A stretch of DNA of 64,000 nt from Nocardioides renjunii (GTDB lineage Bacteria; Actinomycetota; Actinomycetes; Propionibacteriales; Nocardioidaceae). The position numbers and the translations under genes were made by a program. Under the pieces are notes generated by a model that saw only the letters and a list, made by a program, of their open reading frames with translations, did not search any database and was not told the origin of the DNA. The stretch is from contig NZ_CP141058.1 of the NCBI RefSeq assembly GCF_034661175.1, positions 3,224,001 through 3,288,000 on the forward strand, in the 5' to 3' direction. Of this stretch, positions 1 to 8,306 are shown in pieces (positions within the stretch are counted from its first letter, which is position 1; each line of letters begins with the position of its first letter).

Positions 1-592
1 CCGACTCCCGGCGGTCCACGTCGAGCACGACCCCCACCCAGCCGCCGGGGCAGGCGTCGACGCCGAGCACGGGCTCGTCGGGCGCGAGGACCGGTGGCGG
101 CTCGACCTCGCCCTGCCCGGCGGGCGCGACGAACCGGGCCTCCCGCTCCCCGCTCAGCGCCGCGCCGATCCGGGCGAGCATCACCTCCGGCATCGGCGGC
201 AGGCTGCCGATGGGCCACCAGCGCACGTCGGTCGACTCGTCGTCGGCGACGTGGGCCTCGCCGTCCAGCCAGGTGCAGGCGAAGGTGAGGTCGAGGTAGG
301 TCGCCCGGTCACCGTTGACGTGCAGGATCTCGCCGTGGACGGCGGTCGAGGCGAGCCGGTCGACTCGGATCGTGACGCCGGCCTCCTCCATCGCCTCGCG
401 GGCGGCGGCGACGGCGGGCTCCTCCCCCGGGTCCGGGATCCCGGTCACGGGCCCCCAGGCGCCGTTGTCGGAGCGCTTGACCAGCAGCAGCTCGTCGCCG
501 CGCCGGACGACAGCGGTGACGCCGGGCAGCCACAGCGGGTCGTGGCCGATCTTCTCGCGGATCGCGAGGACGAAGTCGGGGACGGGACTCAC
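1..592 (-). CDS. NUDIX hydrolase fused to a DUF429 domain (3' end outside window)
   Basis: The first 170 residues are a NUDIX pyrophosphohydrolase. They carry a complete Nudix box, GIPDPGEEPAVAAAREAMEE followed by AGV, which fits Gx5Ex7REUxEExGU. From about residue 175 a second domain begins with LGVDACPGGWVGVVLDVD, the typical N-terminus of DUF429, a predicted RNase H-like family. The gene runs off the left edge, so the C-terminus is unseen. The GTG start at 590-592 is the first plausible start after an in-frame stop (the DUF2017 stop lies in the same frame). It follows DUF2017 by 18 bases and is probably co-transcribed with clpS. The substrate cannot be predicted. The NUDIX call is firm; the fusion reading rests on about 23 residues of the second domain. 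Confidence 0.85.
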   Translation of the reverse strand, partial: MSPVPDFVLAIREKIGHDPLWLPGVTAVVRRGDELLLVKRSDNGAWGPVTGIPDPGEEPAVAAAREAMEEAGVTIRVDRLASTAVHGEILHVNGDRATYLDLTFACTWLDGEAHVADDESTDVRWWPIGSLPPMPEVMLARIGAALSGEREARFVAPAGQGEVEPPPVLAPDEPVLGVDACPGGWVGVVLDVDRRES

Positions 593-610
593 CCGGCGCT
601 CACCCGGCGC

Positions 611-1207
611 TCACCGCTCGCCCATGAGGGCCTCGACCACGGTCTCCTGGAGGTAGCCCACCCACTCGTAGATGTCGTGCGCCTGGGCGCGCGGGTCGTC
701 GTCGGGCAGCGTGTGCCAGTAGTGCTCGTCGCCGGCCTCCACGCCGAGCCGGGTGGCGAGGGCGAGCCGGATGTCGGTGAAGGCCCGCATCCACGTCTCG
801 GCCTCGTCGGGGGTGAGCTCCACGTCGATGACGAGCCCGTCCTCGTCGAGCTCGGGCGGCAGCCCGGCGTCCTCGAGCGTGTCGATGACCAGCCCGGACG
901 CGGCCGCCTTGCCGTCGCGGAGGCCGCCCTCGGTGAAGCGGCGGAAGTCCGCGGCCGCCTCCTCGTCCTCGGGGTAGGCGGTGGGGAACAGGCGCGCCAG
1001 GACCGGGTCCTCCGGGATCGTCGTGGCGCCGGAGAACTCGACCATCAGGGCGTCGAAGGCGTCCGCGCTCGGCCCTGCCGGCTCGGCCCGCTCGTTGCGG
1101 AGCAGCTCCACCATCTGCGAGGCCAGCGAGCGCAGCAGGTCGGCCTCGAAGCCGGTGAAGGTGGCGATGACCCGGTCCGAGCGGCGGTGCCGCTCGAAGC
1201 CGCTCAC
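611..1207 (-). CDS. DUF2017 family protein
   Basis: A 198-residue protein beginning [20 protein letters not shown], typical of the actinobacterial DUF2017 family, whose genes usually sit beside clpS. No catalytic motif is visible; the protein is acidic and probably helical and cytosolic. Its GTG start overlaps the clpS stop as GTGA, so translation is likely coupled. A longer open frame reaches upstream to 1429, but it would overlap most of clpS and its extra residues look like out-of-frame GC-rich translation. The function is unknown; the constant linkage to ClpS suggests a link to adaptor-mediated proteolysis, which is inference. Confidence 0.85.
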   Translation of the reverse strand: MSGFERHRRSDRVIATFTGFEADLLRSLASQMVELLRNERAEPAGPSADAFDALMVEFSGATTIPEDPVLARLFPTAYPEDEEAAADFRRFTEGGLRDGKAAASGLVIDTLEDAGLPPELDEDGLVIDVELTPDEAETWMRAFTDIRLALATRLGVEAGDEHYWHTLPDDDPRAQAHDIYEWVGYLQETVVEALMGER

Positions 1208-1509
1208 GAGGCCTTCTCCATCGTGGCCCACAGGCCGTACTCGTGCATGGCCTGCACGTCGCGCTCCATCTCCTCGCGGGTGCCGGTCGACACGACCGAC
1301 CTGCCGTCGTTGTGCACCTCCAGCATGAGCTTCTCGGCCTTGGCCTTGTCGTAGCCGAAGTACTTCTGGAAGACGTAGGAGACGTAGGACATGAGGTTGA
1401 CCGGGTCGTCCCAGACGAGGGTCACCCACGGCTTGGCCAGGAAGGTGATCTCGTCGGGGGTCAGGGTCGGCTCGACCTCTACGGGACTGGCGGCTGACAC
1501 GTGGCCCAT
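1204..1509 (-). CDS. clpS: ATP-dependent Clp protease adaptor ClpS
   Basis: ClpS binds the N-domain of the ClpA/ClpC unfoldase and delivers N-degron substrates. This 101-residue protein has the family core: [20 protein letters not shown] (binding-pocket DDP..N), then a helix with [17 protein letters not shown] and the C-terminal [12 protein letters not shown]. The length matches actinobacterial ClpS. The start may be ATG at 1507-1509 or GTG at 1498-1500; the first nine residues are not conserved, so either is possible. The gene diverges from pncB with only about 20 bases between starts, leaving little room for separate conventional promoters. It heads a likely clpS-DUF2017-NUDIX operon. Confidence 0.95.
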   Translation of the reverse strand: MGHVSAASPVEVEPTLTPDEITFLAKPWVTLVWDDPVNLMSYVSYVFQKYFGYDKAKAEKLMLEVHNDGRSVVSTGTREEMERDVQAMHEYGLWATMEKAS

Positions 1510-1527
1510 GGTGGCACAGTGTGCGTC

Positions 1528-2829
1528 GTGACGAGCTCCCCCCGTACGTCAGCGGCGCTGCTGACCGACCACTACGAGCTGACCATGGTCCAGGCCGCTC
1601 GCCAGGCCGGCACGGCCGACCGGAGGGCGGTGTTCGAGCTGTTCCCGCGGCGGCTGCCGCAGGGCCGCCGCTACGGCGTCGTGGCCGGCGTCGGGCGGGC
1701 GCTGGACGCCCTCGAGGCGTTCCGATTCGACCCGGCCACGGTGGCCGCGCTGGACGGCGTCGTCGACCCCGGCATGCTCGAGTGGCTGGCGTCCTACCGC
1801 TTCTCGGGCGACGTGTGGGGCTACGCCGAGGGCGAGGCCTACTTCCCCTACTCCCCCGTGCTCGTGGTCGAGGGCACCTTCGCCGAGGCGGTGCTGCTCG
1901 AGACGGTGCTGCTGTCGATCTACAACCACGACTCGGCCATCGCCTCTGCCGCCTCGCGGATGGTCGTCGCCGCCGGCGAGCGGCCGTGCATCGAGATGGG
2001 CTCGCGGCGCACCCACGAGGAGGCCGCGGTGGCGGCGGCGCGGGCGGCGTACGTCGCGGGGTTCGAGGCCACCAGCAACCTCGCCGCGCGGGCGCGCCAC
2101 GGCGTGCCGTCGACCGGCACGGCGGCGCACTCGTTCACGCTGCTCCACGACGCCGAGGCCGATGCCTTCCGCGCGCAGGTGCAGAGCCTCGGCGTCGGCA
2201 CCACGCTGCTCGTCGACACCTACGACGTCACGGAGGCCGTACGGCTGGCGGTCGAGGTGGCCGGCACCGGCCTCGGCGCGGTCCGGCTCGACTCCGGCGA
2301 CCTGGGCGAGGTGGCCCGCGAGGTCCGCGCGCAGCTCGACGGCCTCGGCGCGACCGGCACCCGCATCGTGGTGACTAGCGACCTCGACGAGCACGCGATC
2401 GCCAGCCTCGCGTCGGCGCCCGTGGACGCCTACGGCGTGGGCACCCAGCTGGTGACAGGCTCCGGGCACCCCACCTGCGGCTTCGTCTACAAGCTCGTCG
2501 CCCGCGAGGGCGACGACGGTGAGATGGTCTCGGTGGCGAAGAAGTCGACCGACAAGCAGTCGATCGGAGGCCGCAAGTACGCCCTGCGCCGCCGCAGCGC
2601 CGCGGGCGTCGCCGAGGCCGAGGTGATCGGCATCGGCTCGCCGCCCGAGGACGACGGCGACGACCGCCCGCTGCTCGTCCCCCTCGTCGAGCGCGGCGAG
2701 GTCGTCGGGCGGACGACGCTCGAGGAGGCCCGCGCGCGCCACCGCAGCTCGCTCGCGGAGCTGCCGCGGGAGGTCACGATGATGTCGGCCGGCGAGGCCG
2801 CCATCCCCACGGTGCACCTCGGTCCCTGA
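1528..2829 (+). CDS. pncB: Nicotinate phosphoribosyltransferase
   Basis: Converts nicotinate and PRPP to nicotinate mononucleotide in the Preiss-Handler route of NAD salvage; cytosolic. The 433-residue protein starts [24 protein letters not shown], the family N-terminus that contacts substrate. It contains the active-site region [13 protein letters not shown] and the C-terminal [20 protein letters not shown] phosphate-binding segment. GTG at 1528 is preferred because the conserved sequence starts right after it; GTGs at 1501 and 1519 are in frame but would run into clpS. Its partner enzyme PncA is encoded 4.3 kb downstream on the same strand. The divergent pncB/clpS arrangement is common in actinobacteria. 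Confidence 0.95.
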   Translation: MTSSPRTSAALLTDHYELTMVQAARQAGTADRRAVFELFPRRLPQGRRYGVVAGVGRALDALEAFRFDPATVAALDGVVDPGMLEWLASYRFSGDVWGYAEGEAYFPYSPVLVVEGTFAEAVLLETVLLSIYNHDSAIASAASRMVVAAGERPCIEMGSRRTHEEAAVAAARAAYVAGFEATSNLAARARHGVPSTGTAAHSFTLLHDAEADAFRAQVQSLGVGTTLLVDTYDVTEAVRLAVEVAGTGLGAVRLDSGDLGEVAREVRAQLDGLGATGTRIVVTSDLDEHAIASLASAPVDAYGVGTQLVTGSGHPTCGFVYKLVAREGDDGEMVSVAKKSTDKQSIGGRKYALRRRSAAGVAEAEVIGIGSPPEDDGDDRPLLVPLVERGEVVGRTTLEEARARHRSSLAELPREVTMMSAGEAAIPTVHLGP

Positions 2830-2907
2830 AGGCACCCGCCGTGACCTCTCGCCAGGTCCGGCGCAATTGCAGTGCCGCTCGGGCTCCCCGGCTGCCATCA
2901 TCGGTGG

Positions 2908-5703
2908 ATGGGCCAGCCTGCGCCCCGCGCGCCCCGACCTCGCGCCGCACCGGACGAGAGCGTCCCCGGCGGTCTCGTCGGGCGTGAGGCGGAGCTCGGC
3001 GCGCTGGCCGCCGTCCTGGACCGCGAGCCGGCCACCACGCGTGCCCTGGTGCTCGAGGGCGAGCCGGGGGTGGGCAAGACGAGCCTGTGGGAGCACGGGC
3101 TGGCGTGCGCCCGTGAGCGTGGCATGCGGGTGCTGTGCGCGCGGGCCAGCGAGTCGGAGACCGGCCTGCCGCTCGCCGGTGTCATCGACCTCCTCGACGA
3201 GGTCGGCGCCGAGGAGCTGGCCGGGATCCCCTCGCCCCAGCTCCAGGCGCTCGAGGTGGCGCTCTACCGGGCGGAGCCCGGCGACCAGCCGCCCACCGAC
3301 CAGGTGGTGGCGCTGGCCCTCCTCTCCGCCCTGCGCGCGCTCGCCGTGCAGCAGCCCCTGGTCGTGGCGGTCGACGACCTGCAGTGGCTCGACCCTTCGT
3401 CGCAGGCCGCCCTCGCCTACGCCTCCCGGCGGCTGACGGAGGACGTCACGGTGCTGCTCTCGCGGCGCCCGGGACCGCGTACGCCGCTCGAGCGGGCGTT
3501 CGCCGAGGACCGGCTCGAGCACCTGGTGGTGGGCACGACCAGCCTGGGCGGCACGCGGCAGATCCTCGCGCGGCGCCTCGACCTCCGGCTGCCCCACCAC
3601 CTGCTGCGCCGGGTCTACGACACCACCACGGGCAACCCGCTCTTCGTGCTCGAGGTCGGTCGGATGATGACGACCGTCGACCTCGACCAGATCGGCGAGG
3701 ACCTGCCGGTGCCCGACGCCGTCGAGGACGCCCTCGGCCTCCGGGTGGCCGACCTCGACCCCGTCCCCGCCCGGGTCCTCCTCGCGCTCGCCCTCGACGC
3801 CGACCTGCGCGTGGCCCACGCCCGCGCGCTCGCCGGTCCGGACGCCGTCGAGTGCGCGGTCGCCGCCGGCGTCGTCCGGGCGGACGGCGAGCGCCTCCGA
3901 CCGGCCCACCCCCTCCTGGCGGAGGCCGCCCGGCGCTCCGCGTCGGGCACCGAGGTCCGCCTGCTGCACCGCGACCTCGCGGACGTGGTCGCCGACGAGC
4001 AACGGCGCACCCTCCACCTGGCGCTCGCCGCCACGGAGCCGGACGCGGACCTGGCCGAGCGCCTCGACGCCGCCGTCGACCGCGCGGCCGCGCGCGGTGC
4101 GACCAGGCTCGCCGTCGACCTGGCCACGCACGCCCTGCGGTTGACCCCGGACGGCGTCGAGGACACCGCGCGGGTGATGCGGCTGGCCCGGCTGCTCCAC
4201 GCGGCGGGCGAGAAGCAACGGCTGACGCACCTCCTCGAGCCCCGCGCCGCCTCGCTGCCGGAGCCCGCCGACCGGGTGCGCGCGCACATCCTCCTCACCG
4301 GCGGCGTGGTCCGCGACAACGGCGACATCGTGCTCCTCCTGCAGCGGGCCCTCGACGAGGCGGCGGACGACGCCGGGCTGCGCCTGCGGGTGCTGTGCCA
4401 CCTGGCGGAGAACGAGGCGGTGATCGAGGTGCGCGACGTGGCGACGGCCGACGCGCGCGCCACCGAGGCGGTCGCCGCCGCCGGCGAGCTGTCGCGCGGC
4501 GCCCAGCGGCTCGCGCTCTACACGCAGGCGTGGACCGCGGTGCTGCGCGGACGTCCCGTCGCGGACCTGGTGGATCGCTTCGAGGGGCTGATGCACGAGC
4601 AGGTCTACCTCGCCCGCACACCCTTCCGCGTGGCCGGGCAGCAGCACGTCTGGCGCGGCGAGCTCGGCCTGGCGGCCGCCCGCTTCGAAGCGTTCCGGCT
4701 GCTCGCCGACGACCGCGCCGAGCCGCAGCCCTACGCGCTGGCCCGGCTGCACCTCTGCGAGCTCGACCTGCGCGCGGGAGCCTGGGACGCGGCCGAGGAG
4801 CGGCTCGACGAGTGGGCGGCCTCGACCGACAGCAGCCTGCTGCACTGGCCGATGTACGAGCGGTGCCGGGCCCTGCTGCTCGCCGGGCGCGGCGACGCGG
4901 CCGGCGCCCGCGACTGGGCCGAGCGGGCGGTCACCGAGGCCGAGACGCTGGGGATCCGCTGGGACTGGCTGGAGGCCACGCGCGCGCTCGGGGTCGCCGC
5001 GCTGCTCGACCACCACCCCGACCAGGCGGTCACGCACCTGCGGACCGTGTGGGACCACACCCTCCGCGAGGGCGTGCTCGACCCGGGGACCTTCCCCGCG
5101 GCCCCCGACCTGGTCGAGGCGCTGGCCGAGATCGGCAACGTCGAGGAGGCCGGCGGGGTCGTCCGGGTCCTGACCGAGGCGGACCGGGCGCAGGACCACG
5201 CCTGGGCCCGGCTCGCGGCCGCCCGCGGCGGCGCCACGATCGCCCTCGCCGGCCGGTGGTCCGACGCAGACGCCGACGCCCTGGCGGCGACAGCGACGGC
5301 GTACGCCGGCCTCGGGCTGGCCGCCGACGCCGCCCGCACCTGGCTGGCGCTCGGCCGCGCGCAGCGACGAGCGCGCAAGTGGGGGTCCGCCGCCGACTCG
5401 CTGGAGTGCTCGGTCGCGATGTTCGAGGCGCAGGGAGCGCCCGGCTGGGCGGCCGCCGCGCGCGCCGAGCTCGAGCGCGTCGGCGCGCGGCGTCCGAGCG
5501 CGGCGGGCCGGCTCACCACGACCGAGCGCCGCGTCGCCGACCTGGCCGTGCAGGGCCTGGCCAACAAGGAGATCGCCCGCACCCTCGTGGTCACCGTCAG
5601 CACCGTGGAGTTCCACCTCCGCAACGCCTACACCAAGCTCGGGATCCGCTCGCGGATGGAGCTCGCGACCCGCCTGCAGGAGCTCGACCACATCCCCACC
5701 TGA
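2908..5703 (+). CDS. LuxR-family AAA ATPase regulator (LAL type)
   Basis: A 931-residue large ATP-binding LuxR-type transcription regulator. The N-terminal STAND/AAA module has GLVGREAELGAL at about residue 22, Walker A GEPGVGKTSLW near residue 51 and Walker B LVVAVDDLQWLD. A long helical repeat (TPR-like) middle region follows. The last 65 residues are a LuxR helix-turn-helix: LTTTERRVADLAVQGLANKE followed by IARTLVVTVSTVEFHLRNAY. Start ATG 2908 is preferred to an in-frame GTG at 2872. A CATCAT hexamer sits six bases before this ATG, so the message may be leaderless. The target is unknown; the nearest downstream gene, 119 bases away, is the DUF4242-methyltransferase fusion, a candidate target by proximity only. 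Confidence 0.9.
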   Translation: MGQPAPRAPRPRAAPDESVPGGLVGREAELGALAAVLDREPATTRALVLEGEPGVGKTSLWEHGLACARERGMRVLCARASESETGLPLAGVIDLLDEVGAEELAGIPSPQLQALEVALYRAEPGDQPPTDQVVALALLSALRALAVQQPLVVAVDDLQWLDPSSQAALAYASRRLTEDVTVLLSRRPGPRTPLERAFAEDRLEHLVVGTTSLGGTRQILARRLDLRLPHHLLRRVYDTTTGNPLFVLEVGRMMTTVDLDQIGEDLPVPDAVEDALGLRVADLDPVPARVLLALALDADLRVAHARALAGPDAVECAVAAGVVRADGERLRPAHPLLAEAARRSASGTEVRLLHRDLADVVADEQRRTLHLALAATEPDADLAERLDAAVDRAAARGATRLAVDLATHALRLTPDGVEDTARVMRLARLLHAAGEKQRLTHLLEPRAASLPEPADRVRAHILLTGGVVRDNGDIVLLLQRALDEAADDAGLRLRVLCHLAENEAVIEVRDVATADARATEAVAAAGELSRGAQRLALYTQAWTAVLRGRPVADLVDRFEGLMHEQVYLARTPFRVAGQQHVWRGELGLAAARFEAFRLLADDRAEPQPYALARLHLCELDLRAGAWDAAEERLDEWAASTDSSLLHWPMYERCRALLLAGRGDAAGARDWAERAVTEAETLGIRWDWLEATRALGVAALLDHHPDQAVTHLRTVWDHTLREGVLDPGTFPAAPDLVEALAEIGNVEEAGGVVRVLTEADRAQDHAWARLAAARGGATIALAGRWSDADADALAATATAYAGLGLAADAARTWLALGRAQRRARKWGSAADSLECSVAMFEAQGAPGWAAAARAELERVGARRPSAAGRLTTTERRVADLAVQGLANKEIARTLVVTVSTVEFHLRNAYTKLGIRSRMELATRLQELDHIPT

Positions 5704-5822
5704 CCGCCGCCGCGACGCCTCAGGGAGGTGCCCCCGGCTGTCAACTGGGGTTTGCCCTCGGGTCATTTCCTCGGGTTCCCACCAGTTTCGACACCCCCTC
5801 CCGGGCGAGCACCGTGGTGGTC

Positions 5823-6986
5823 ATGGCCGAGTACCTCGTCGAGCTCTACGTCGCACAGGGCGACCACGTCGCAGCGCAGCACCACGTCGCACTGGCGGAG
5901 CAGGCCGGCGCCGACCTTGCCCGAGAGGGGCGAGCGGTGCGCTTCCTGCGGTCGATCTTCGTCCCCGAGGACGACACGTGCTTCCTGCTCTTCGAGGCGG
6001 ACTCGGCCGCCCTGGTCACCGAGGCGGTGGGGCGGGCCGGACTCCGGCTCGAGCACGTCTCGGCGGCCACCACGTCCGTCGCCGGCGCACAGGAGTCGCC
6101 GGCCGACACCACGAAAGGAACCAGCATGACCAGCACCACCACCAGCAGCACCACCAGCAGCAGCAGCACCACCAGCGGCACCGGCCCCGACCTGAAGGAG
6201 CTGCGCGACAAGCAGCAGAAGGTCTGGAGCAGCGGCGACTACAACAAGATCGCCGCCCTGACCGTCCCGGTCTCCGAGCACCTCGTCGACCACGTGGGCG
6301 TCGGTCCCACCGATCGCGTGCTCGACGTGGCGACCGGCACGGGCCATGTGGCCCTCGCCGCCGCCCGGCGCTCGGCCGAGTCCGTCGGCATCGACTACGT
6401 CCCGGCGCTCCTCGACATCGCCCGGCGACGCGCCGAGGCGGAGGACCTGGTCGTCGAGCTCGCCGAGGCCGACGCCGAGCACCTGCCGTACGACGACGCC
6501 TCCTTCGACGTCGTCCTGTCCGCCATCGGCGTCATGTTCGCCGCCGACCACGACGCCGCGGGCCGCGAGCTCGTCCGCGTGACGCGTCCCGGTGGCCGGA
6601 TCGGCCTGGCCAGCTGGACGCCCGAGGGCTTCGTCGGGGGCATGCTCCGCACCGTCGGCGCGCACGTCTCGCCGCCCCCGGGCGCGCAGCCCGCCACCCG
6701 GTGGGGCACCGAGGAGGTCGTCGCAGGCCTGCTCGGCGAGGGCGTCACCGACGTGAGCTCGGTGACGGCCACGGTGCGGCAGCGCTTCACCGACGCCGCC
6801 GAGTTCGCGGACCTCTTCCTCACCTGGTACGGACCCACGTACGCAGCGGCGGGCCGGCTGGACGACGAGGGGCGCGCCGCGCTCCGCGCCGACCTGGTCG
6901 CGCTCGCCGAGTCCCACGACCGCGGGGAGGGAGGCGGCCTGGTCTGTGACTGGGAGTACCGCATCGTCACGGCCACCCGCCGCTGA
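5823..6986 (+). CDS. DUF4242 domain fused in frame to a class I SAM methyltransferase
   Basis: One uninterrupted frame of 387 residues encodes two modules. Residues 1-88 are a DUF4242 (SCO4226-like ferredoxin-fold) domain: MAEYLVELYV, then FVPEDDTCFLLFEADSAALV. Residues 102-122 are a Thr/Ser run, and the rest is a class I methyltransferase with motif I VLDVATGTGHVALAAARR, then EHLPYDDASFDVVLSAIGVM. The frame has no stop between modules, yet a strong Shine-Dalgarno (AAAGGAA, 6114-6120) precedes an in-frame ATG at 6126. A free methyltransferase of 286 residues could therefore be made as well. Either this is a true fusion with a nested start, or two genes whose separating stop has been lost. Start ATG 5823 has no strong ribosome site. 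The substrate is unknown. Confidence 0.8.
   Translation: MAEYLVELYVAQGDHVAAQHHVALAEQAGADLAREGRAVRFLRSIFVPEDDTCFLLFEADSAALVTEAVGRAGLRLEHVSAATTSVAGAQESPADTTKGTSMTSTTTSSTTSSSSTTSGTGPDLKELRDKQQKVWSSGDYNKIAALTVPVSEHLVDHVGVGPTDRVLDVATGTGHVALAAARRSAESVGIDYVPALLDIARRRAEAEDLVVELAEADAEHLPYDDASFDVVLSAIGVMFAADHDAAGRELVRVTRPGGRIGLASWTPEGFVGGMLRTVGAHVSPPPGAQPATRWGTEEVVAGLLGEGVTDVSSVTATVRQRFTDAAEFADLFLTWYGPTYAAAGRLDDEGRAALRADLVALAESHDRGEGGGLVCDWEYRIVTATRR
6114..6128 (+). promoter_or_regulatory. Internal ribosome binding site and ATG inside the fusion gene
   Basis: AAAGGAA at 6114-6120 lies five bases before ATG 6126, in the same frame as the upstream DUF4242 module. It is one of the best Shine-Dalgarno sequences in this window, and the ATG is followed by the Thr/Ser-rich leader of the methyltransferase. 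It supports independent translation of the methyltransferase module. Confidence 0.6.
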
Positions 6987-7044
6987 CGCCGTGGACAGGG
7001 ATGCTCCCCGGGGCACACCGACCAGGCCCACAGGGTCGCGGTCA

Positions 7045-7082
7045 GGAGCAGCCCTCTCACCGCGAGGTGGGAGGGCTGCTCC
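7045..7082 (+). terminator. Strong hairpin downstream of the methyltransferase gene
   Basis: A 17-bp stem (7045-7061 with 7066-7082, one G-T pair) closes on the loop GCGA. It lies 58 bases after the methyltransferase stop and ends 16 bases before the pncA -10 hexamer. There is no U-tract, as is usual for actinobacterial terminators. It separates the two transcription units. Confidence 0.8.
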
Positions 7083-7097
7083 GCCCCCGCTCCCGGC

Positions 7098-7103
7098 TAG
7101 GCT
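7098..7103 (+). promoter_or_regulatory. -10 hexamer TAGGCT of pncA (leaderless)
   Basis: TAGGCT lies six bases before the pncA ATG at 7110, so transcription would start at or next to the A of the ATG. No Shine-Dalgarno is present. Confidence 0.65.
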
Positions 7104-7109
7104 CACGGG

Positions 7110-7682
7110 ATGGCACGAGCACTGATCGTGGTCGACGTCCAGAACGACTTCTGCGAGGGCGGGTCGCTCCCGGTGACGGGTGGTGCACGCGTGGCCGCCG
7201 ACATCGGCGAGCTGTTGCACCGCTGGTCCTCCGGCGCGGTGGGCCCGCCCTACGACGTCGTGGTCGCCACCAAGGACCACCACGTCGACCCCGGAGCGCA
7301 CTGGTCGGTGAAGCCCGACTTCGTCGCGTCGTGGCCGGTGCACTGCAAGGTCGGCACCGACGGCGCCGGCTTCCACCCCAACCTCGACCCGCAGCCCTTC
7401 GACGAGGTGTTCTACAAGGGTGAGCACGCCGCCGCCTACTCCGGCTTCGAGGGACGTACGGCGTCCGGCGCGGCGCTCACCGACTGGCTCCGGTCCCGCG
7501 ACGTGTCCCACGTGGACGTGTGCGGGATCGCGACCGACCACTGCGTCCGCGCCACCGCGCTCGACAGCGCGGCGGCGGGCTTCACGACGCGCGTGCTGAC
7601 GGCCCTGTGCGCCGGGGTCGCCGAGGAGTCCACGGCCGCGGCGGTCACGGAGATGGCCGGCGCCGGCATCGAGATCGCCTGA
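7110..7682 (+). CDS. pncA: Nicotinamidase
   Basis: Hydrolyses nicotinamide to nicotinate, the first step of nicotinamide recycling, feeding PncB. The 190-residue protein has the isochorismatase-like triad: Asp9 in LIVVDVQNDF, Lys103 in EVFYKGEHAA and Cys145 in GIATDHCVRATA. The metal-site pattern TKDHHVDPGAHW supplies Asp56, His58 and His64, and His78 follows in WPVHCK. The length matches actinobacterial PncA. A TAGGCT hexamer six bases upstream of ATG 7110 implies a leaderless transcript. It converges on the DUF1697 gene with 33 bases between stops. The assignment is secure. Confidence 0.96.
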   Translation: MARALIVVDVQNDFCEGGSLPVTGGARVAADIGELLHRWSSGAVGPPYDVVVATKDHHVDPGAHWSVKPDFVASWPVHCKVGTDGAGFHPNLDPQPFDEVFYKGEHAAAYSGFEGRTASGAALTDWLRSRDVSHVDVCGIATDHCVRATALDSAAAGFTTRVLTALCAGVAEESTAAAVTEMAGAGIEIA

Positions 7683-7715
7683 CACCGGGCACCGTCCGGT
7701 CAGGGCAGTCCTCGC

Positions 7716-8261
7716 TCAGCCCTGGCCGCACCACTTCTCGGTGACGGTGCGCAGCACCTTCACCGTGCGGGCGGTCCCGCGGCCGAGGGCGGTGACCTGC
7801 TTGGACGCCATCACCTTCGACGTGTGGATGTCACCGTCCAGCAGGACGTAGGCCGCGCGGCCGTCGACGACGACCTTCTCGCCCTCGTGCTCGAGGGCGT
7901 GCGCCGCCTCGACCGCCTCCGCGCCCGGCGGCGCCGCGTAGAGGGTGACGTAGTGCTGCCCGGCCGGGTCGTGCTCGGCGTGCAGCTCCTCGGCCCTCGC
8001 GGTGAGCGCCGCGAGCTCCGCGGTGGTGAAGACGACCGTCGGCACCTCGAACCCGGTCGCGTCGGCGTACGCCGCCTCGAGCGCCGCCTGCACCTTCGCG
8101 ACGGATCGCGCGGGGTGGGTCAGCCGGACGTTGCCGGTGTTGATGTAGGTCTCCACGTCGGACCCGCCGGCCGCCTCGGTCGCGGCCCTGATGGCGTCCT
8201 TGGGGAACTTCCGCGTCCGGCCGAGGTTGATGGCGCGCAGGAACGCGACATAGGTGGGCAT
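7716..8261 (-). CDS. DUF1697 domain-containing protein
   Basis: A 181-residue protein starting MPTYVAFLRAINLGRTRKFP and followed by ETYINTGNVRLTHPA, the signature N-terminal half of DUF1697 (YKR-like, alpha/beta fold). The C-terminus KVLRTVTEKWCGQG is also typical. The biochemical role of the family is unknown. ATG at 8261 is chosen over an upstream GTG at 8267 because family members start at MPTYVAFLR. A CATGAT hexamer six bases upstream fits leaderless transcription. It is probably monocistronic, convergent with pncA. Confidence 0.85.
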   Translation of the reverse strand: MPTYVAFLRAINLGRTRKFPKDAIRAATEAAGGSDVETYINTGNVRLTHPARSVAKVQAALEAAYADATGFEVPTVVFTTAELAALTARAEELHAEHDPAGQHYVTLYAAPPGAEAVEAAHALEHEGEKVVVDGRAAYVLLDGDIHTSKVMASKQVTALGRGTARTVKVLRTVTEKWCGQG

Positions 8262-8306
8262 GGACACATCATGCCCGGCGCGGCGGCCGCTGGCGACGGA
8301 GCGCGC

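Noticed and set aside
1549..5766. A 1405-codon open frame antisense to pncB and the LuxR-type gene
   Set aside because: It has no recognisable domain, is Arg/Gly/His-rich as expected from the reverse frame of a high-GC coding region, and overlaps two clear genes on the other strand.
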